A DNA stretch of 64,000 nucleotides from Sipunculus nudus (Eukaryota > Annelida > Sipuncula > Golfingiida > Sipunculidae): assembly GCA_026874595.1 (NCBI GenBank), contig CM049310.1:35729558-35793557 (forward strand). The letters are read 5' to 3'. Below, piece after piece: positions 40,301 to 46,300 of this stretch. Both the position numbers and the translations under genes were made by a program. The notes below the pieces were generated by a model. The model saw only the letters and a list, made by a program, of their open reading frames with translations. It was not told the DNA's origin and did no database searches. Within the stretch, counting starts at the first letter, position 1. Every line of letters begins with the position of its first letter.

Positions 40301-43300
40301 AAAAAAAATCAGCAACTGGGCTGTGGCAGCCGTATTGGAATTCCGACAGGTCTCTACTTCAATAGGTCTGGAGCCCTCGTATGTACAAATCATTCCTGTG
40401 AATTTGGGAATGATGAAGTATGTTGTTATTGAGTTAATGCGTGCAAAAGAAAATCAGCTATTGGGCTCTGGTGGCCTTATTGGAATTCTGACAAGTCTGT
40501 TATTTGATAGGTCTGGAGCGCTCATAGGTACGAATCATCCCTGTTAATTTGGGAAAGCTGCAGTATGTTGTTGTTGAGTTATCGCACTCGAAAGAAAATC
40601 CGCAATTGGGCTATGGCGGCCATATGGGAATTCCGACAAGTGTGTTATTCAATAGGTCCGGAGCCCTCATAGGTACGGACCATCCCTGTGAATTTGGGAA
40701 AGCTTCAGAATGTTGTTGTAGAGTTATCATGCGCGAAAGAGAGTGTCACTGACGGAAGGACGGACTGACACGGTGATCACCATAGGGCACCACTTGTCAA
40801 GTGGGGCCCTAATTAAGGATTTCTAACAAATATAAAATTTGACAATTCACATCTCATACTGATAAAAATTTAGAGTATATTTTCATTGTAATTGTTAGAA
40901 TAGTACCATACATGAGATATTTTGCATAAAAAATCCACAATGGCCGCATGAAAGATTGGTAGAATTTCCCGTGGAAAAGCTGATTACTATGGGACGCCTA
41001 CCTAGGCGAATTTAACAATTCAATTAAATGAATAATTATTGAATTCAACTTCTTCAAGGGGACTTGAGTTAGCACCCTATTCATACAGGTCATACAGAAG
41101 TGCTCTGCCTTTTGCTGGTTTTGACAAGCTGGCATTATTTTGAATCATATGGTTACTCCAGTAAATATACTCACATGCTTTGACATTCTGGCAGACATAG
41201 TGTGTGGCCAGGGCAGCAAAGGCAGAATAGAAGCATTCACTCTCTGGTTCATGTTGAAGTATGTCATTCTCACTGAAAAAAAAATCAAATACTATGGATT
41301 AAGAAAACATGGGTTTTAAATTTCTAATTTTGGGTCCTGATTCTGGCGGATCAACAATACCGGCTGTGGCTTGGGCAGCAAAGCACAATTTGGGCCACCA
41401 GTATACCTCATTACAACAAACATGTGTACATAATAATATAGTAATTAAAACAAGCGTATTCAACCAGAAATATGATAGACGTAATTTACATATATTGCTG
41501 AATTATTATGTTTTATATATATATATTTATTCATATATATATATATTATATTTTATAATATATAATTACCGAACTTCTAATGATGATTGTTAATGAACTG
41601 ATATATGTGCATAGTTTACACGTATATGTGTAAAACCTGCGTACCCCAAATTTCAATGTTACGTTATCTTATTGCATGATGTAAATATGTATATGCATTA
41701 TATTTATATTTATTTCTGTTTGAGGGTGCTTGCATAGATGTTGTTTGAAGATGTTTATAAAAATAAGTACTGTTTTGTGTGAGCTGGAATTTTTCCAGTG
41801 AAAGATTCATATTTCAGGTTGAATAAAGTAGGTCTAAATATGTAGCCATGTATGTAGTAATGAGCCCATAAGAACAGCAGCTAGTAATGAGATAACCATG
41901 GGCCGAAACTGTGCTCTGCCACCCAAGCTGCGTTTCATATTGTTGACTGGCTAGAATCAAGGCCCAGCAGTGGCTTGTTTGGGGTTGCAGCTCAAATGGT
42001 CGACTGTTGAGCGCAAGCGGCCAATATGGTAGAATTGCATCAGGCGGCTGAAATCACCCTGTGCCTTCACAAGTACCTGTACCTAGGTACTATCGCATAT
42101 ACCTGGCCCAAACTCTGCCTCTGACCTCATTAAATATGCATGAACTTTGCTAGAAATCAAACTTATGCAAGATATTGTATTGATTAATATTTATATAGAA
42201 TTTTATGAAATACAAAATTTACAGCAACACATCAAATTTTTTTGTGACCCATGACCTCATTAAATATGTGTGGATTTGGTCAATATACAAACTTGGGCAA
42301 GATAATCTATTTGGAATTAGAACTTTATGGTGGGTTTTGTGAAAATCCATCAAAGAAAATTATTGCGGGGACACTAAAAGTTAACAGAGGGATGGTGGGT
42401 AATCCATAATGCTTTGTGTCATTGACCAACCTATAACTAGAATATCAGCAAAAGCTGACAAAAGCCCTCAGCCAAAAGAACAGTGTTTAAAGGTGGTAAC
42501 AGTTACAAGTATAGAATATTTGTTCTCACATGGATGTATATCTGTACATGTCTCAGTTATACATTTAAACTGGAGAAGTATGTAGTGCCTTTGCAAATAC
42601 TGTAAAACCGATCTCATGCAGGACTTAGAGATCATCAAGGCATATCATTATACCATGTTTAATAACAATCCATCCAGTGGTTCCTGAGAAATACGCTCCC
42701 GAGTGTTTTTTCTATTCTAAGCTCTGTGACCATGAAAAGTAGATCAAGGTCACCCATCTTTGAACTTGACCAAGATTTTGTTAATATGCATCAGCACTGA
42801 AGAAATGAAGATCCTGTGTTGAATACCTTTTGAGATATCCCGCTCACAAGACCAAAGTTGAAAAATCAGATAAAAATAAAAAATCAGAAATTGTAGGTGT
42901 AGCCCCCAAACTTGTGCAGCATGTACAGACAATCAGTCCCAATGATCATAGTAAGTTTTGTAAAAATTCACCCAATGGTTCTTGAGAAATAAGCTCCTAA
43001 GTTTTTTTCTAATCTAAGCTCAGTGACCTTGAAAAGTAGGTCAAGGTCACCCATCTTAGAACCTGACCATAATTTTATTAATATGCATCAGCTATGAAGA
43101 AATGAAGTTCATGTGTTGAATACGTTTGGAGATATCCCGCTCACAAGGCCAAAGTTGAAAAATCTGATAAAAATTCACTAAAAATTAGAAATTGTAGGTG
43201 GGGTGCCCCCCCCCCCCCCCTCAAACTTGTGCAGCAGGTACAGACCATCAGTCCACATGATCTTAGTAAGTTTTGTGAAAATCCACCCAATGGTTCCAGA

Positions 43301-46300
43301 GAAATAAGCTTTTAAGTGTTTTTCTAAAATCAGCTTAAAACGTAGAAAAATGGTCAAGGTCACCCATCTTCGAACTTAACCGAGATTTTGTCAATATACA
43401 TCTTCACCAAAGAAATAAAATTCCTATGGTGAATCCTTTTAGATATATTCCGCTTACAAGATAAAAGTAAACAGACGCCAGACGGACAGCTTGGGTGACG
43501 ACAATAGCCCATAAACCTAAGGGCTGAGGGCTAAAAAAGCTAACAACTGGTCTAGTTTATGCCAAATAGTGACCAACCTGTAGGCCACCAAGCTTTGTCA
43601 GAAATTATTATGACAAAATTTGCACCTTGAAGAGCTTTAAATAGTGTTCCTTGTTGAAAGATCAAGGATGTAATGGCACTGATAGTCTGTATGCTGGTCA
43701 AAGACTTTATAATGTTAGAGGGCCGAAATGGACCTACTATTTTGCCGAGTCCGTGAAGATCATTTAAGAAAAATTAATGCTAAAATTATGATATTTCATT
43801 AAAGAGAGTCACATACATCACAGATAAAGATTACCGTAAAAGTCATTGCAGAAGTCGCATCCTTATTACAAGTCGCACCCTGACTTTAAGAATTCCTCTG
43901 GAAAAAAGCTGTTCAATATTTTAGGTCGCACCCAGACTTCAGAGGCGTCACAACCACCTAATACTTATGGAATTTAAGTATCATCCCTTGTGGTGCAAGA
44001 TTACAATAAACGTCCCCGTAGTACTAATGTGGTTTATTAGCTAGTAAACCATTTAAACATAAAACTAATTGGACAGCTTTAATACTCTTATATTTAAGGA
44101 ATAACAAGAGAATCATTCATATAAAGTCGGGGTTCAATTGTCAGGTAAGATTTGTACAGTGCCAGAGTAAGCTGCGCCGGATAACATTTTGTGCTGTGAA
44201 ACGATGTCATTATTGATGTTTCTTACTAGTAACATTAGAATGCAAATATCAAGTTAAATGACTGTATTAATAAACTAAAAAAAGTCTGAAGCAAAATACT
44301 ATCACAATCAAGCAACTTTTTAAATTGTTTAAGATCGTCAAAAGTATGGAGGATTCATAACACTATGATCAGTTTGCGCACATGTGACGAGTCTCAAACC
44401 GTCGCATTTGGCATATTTTTAACTAAAGATTATTGAAGGATGGAAAGATTAATTTAGTTTGAATTTATTCACCTAATTTCCTAAATGGGCTCTCAAACTG
44501 AATTAAGTAACCTGAATTAATTGTTACAACTTACCATCAAGGCGCGGTACATGCACGGTATCATTTAAATCACTGAAATTTGTCAGTCAACAATGGGATA
44601 ATGAACGCTTTATTGACCGGTCAGTTAAATAAAAAAATAAACATAATTGAATTTATGGGTATTATTTTTACTGAGACTAATGATTTTATTCTGTGTTAAT
44701 ATCTGGAAAGTCCAATTTCCATCGTTATCAATGAATATTTTTAAATGGCTTAGATGTATGGCAGACTCAACAGTGTTGGACCAAATCCGTCAGGACACCA
44801 AACAATGCCGGTTCCCGTGGAATTTAGATACGTATGTGGCAATTTCAGAAAATAAAATATATACCTGTATAGTGTTTTTTATTTCATTGTATTTATTAAT
44901 GTGTCTTCATTTAAAAAAACATGAATACGTCAACGCACGATTGACCGTAATGCATGCATGCTGCTATATTGTATACAGGGCATATGATCGTCATGAAAGA
45001 GACATGGGTAAAACACGAAGCAAATCGTATCATTGCAGCTCACATGAAACGTTATAACATTGTTATCCAATACGCTTGAAAACCATGAGATGGTGATGGT
45101 GATCTGATGGTTCTTAAAATGGGAGTTTATAACTGTGGATATCAGCCATGGAAGGCTTAGTTGACCTGGGGATGTAAAGATCATTGAACGGGTGACCTGG
45201 GGCTTGAACTTCCGCTACACTGCTTCAAAGGTCAGCTGGTGCCCAGCGATCAACCGGGCAGGCAATAGAATTCATGTGTCTGTAGTGGATCAAGCTTGAA
45301 TGTGACGCAACTTTACATGTATAAACGGAAATGGAACCGCAAGTTTTTCATAATGACACGCATACCCATAAAGATTAAACTGAAAGAAAATGTACATCAA
45401 AGAGCGGCAGACTGGCATATGCGTCAAACTGACTCATAATATAACAGTAACACAGATTAGGAAGTGTCACTTGAATTGCGACTTGTCAGAACGAGTAGGC
45501 CTTGAACTGGGCAAATTTCAGGTTAATAAAATCAAACTTCCGTCAAATCACAAAATATAATGCAGGTTTTCATTAGAGATGGTTAAAGGTGTAAATTATT
45601 GGGGAGAGACTTGACACAAAGCACTGGTTATAGGTATCGCATATTATCGCTCAACTGACGTCGTTCCATATACCGGGAAAGCTGACTGGGACGGGTTAAG
45701 TACGTATTATAAGTTGCACCCCGACTTTTCTAGAAAATTCTTGTTTTTAGAATTCAATTTCCTAGTACAAGTCGTGACTTCTGCAACGACTTTTACGGTA
45801 TTTTATGAAAAAATTCAAATACATAAGTAACATACTACGGAGCCACTATAGAACGCGGGCTTCGTTTGTATTGAGGAACATATAAATAAAATTGTCACCT
45901 CTCATTCCCTATTTTAACTCCTACTTTTCCCTGTAGATGTCCCTACACTCAACTCTTCTAACATAAACAACTACTAAGCATCAGAAGTCGCCTGAATCGG
46001 GAATCGAACCTACGATCTCTGGACTATGAGCCCTACACGCTACTATGTGAGCCGTGAAGACGAGATACCAGCAGGAGCAAGTTTTGTTCATTTATATCTG
46101 CCATTGAAGAGGCATCTATCGCGAAAATGGGAAACCATTTACTATTTTAACAGGAAAATAAAGCTTTAGGTGGGGGCTCCGCCCCCACACCCCCATTCAG
46201 ACGGGGAACCCAGGTTCCCCGGACCCCTCCTCCTCTAATATAATAAACTCCAGCTATGAGCAAAATTAAATATGGGAATTCTAAGGAAAATGATATGTAT

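Noticed and set aside
44647-45057. 136-codon plus-strand frame in intron 1 as a host gene or transposase
   Set aside because: No recognisable domain, AT-rich composition and position inside a TIR element; probably chance.
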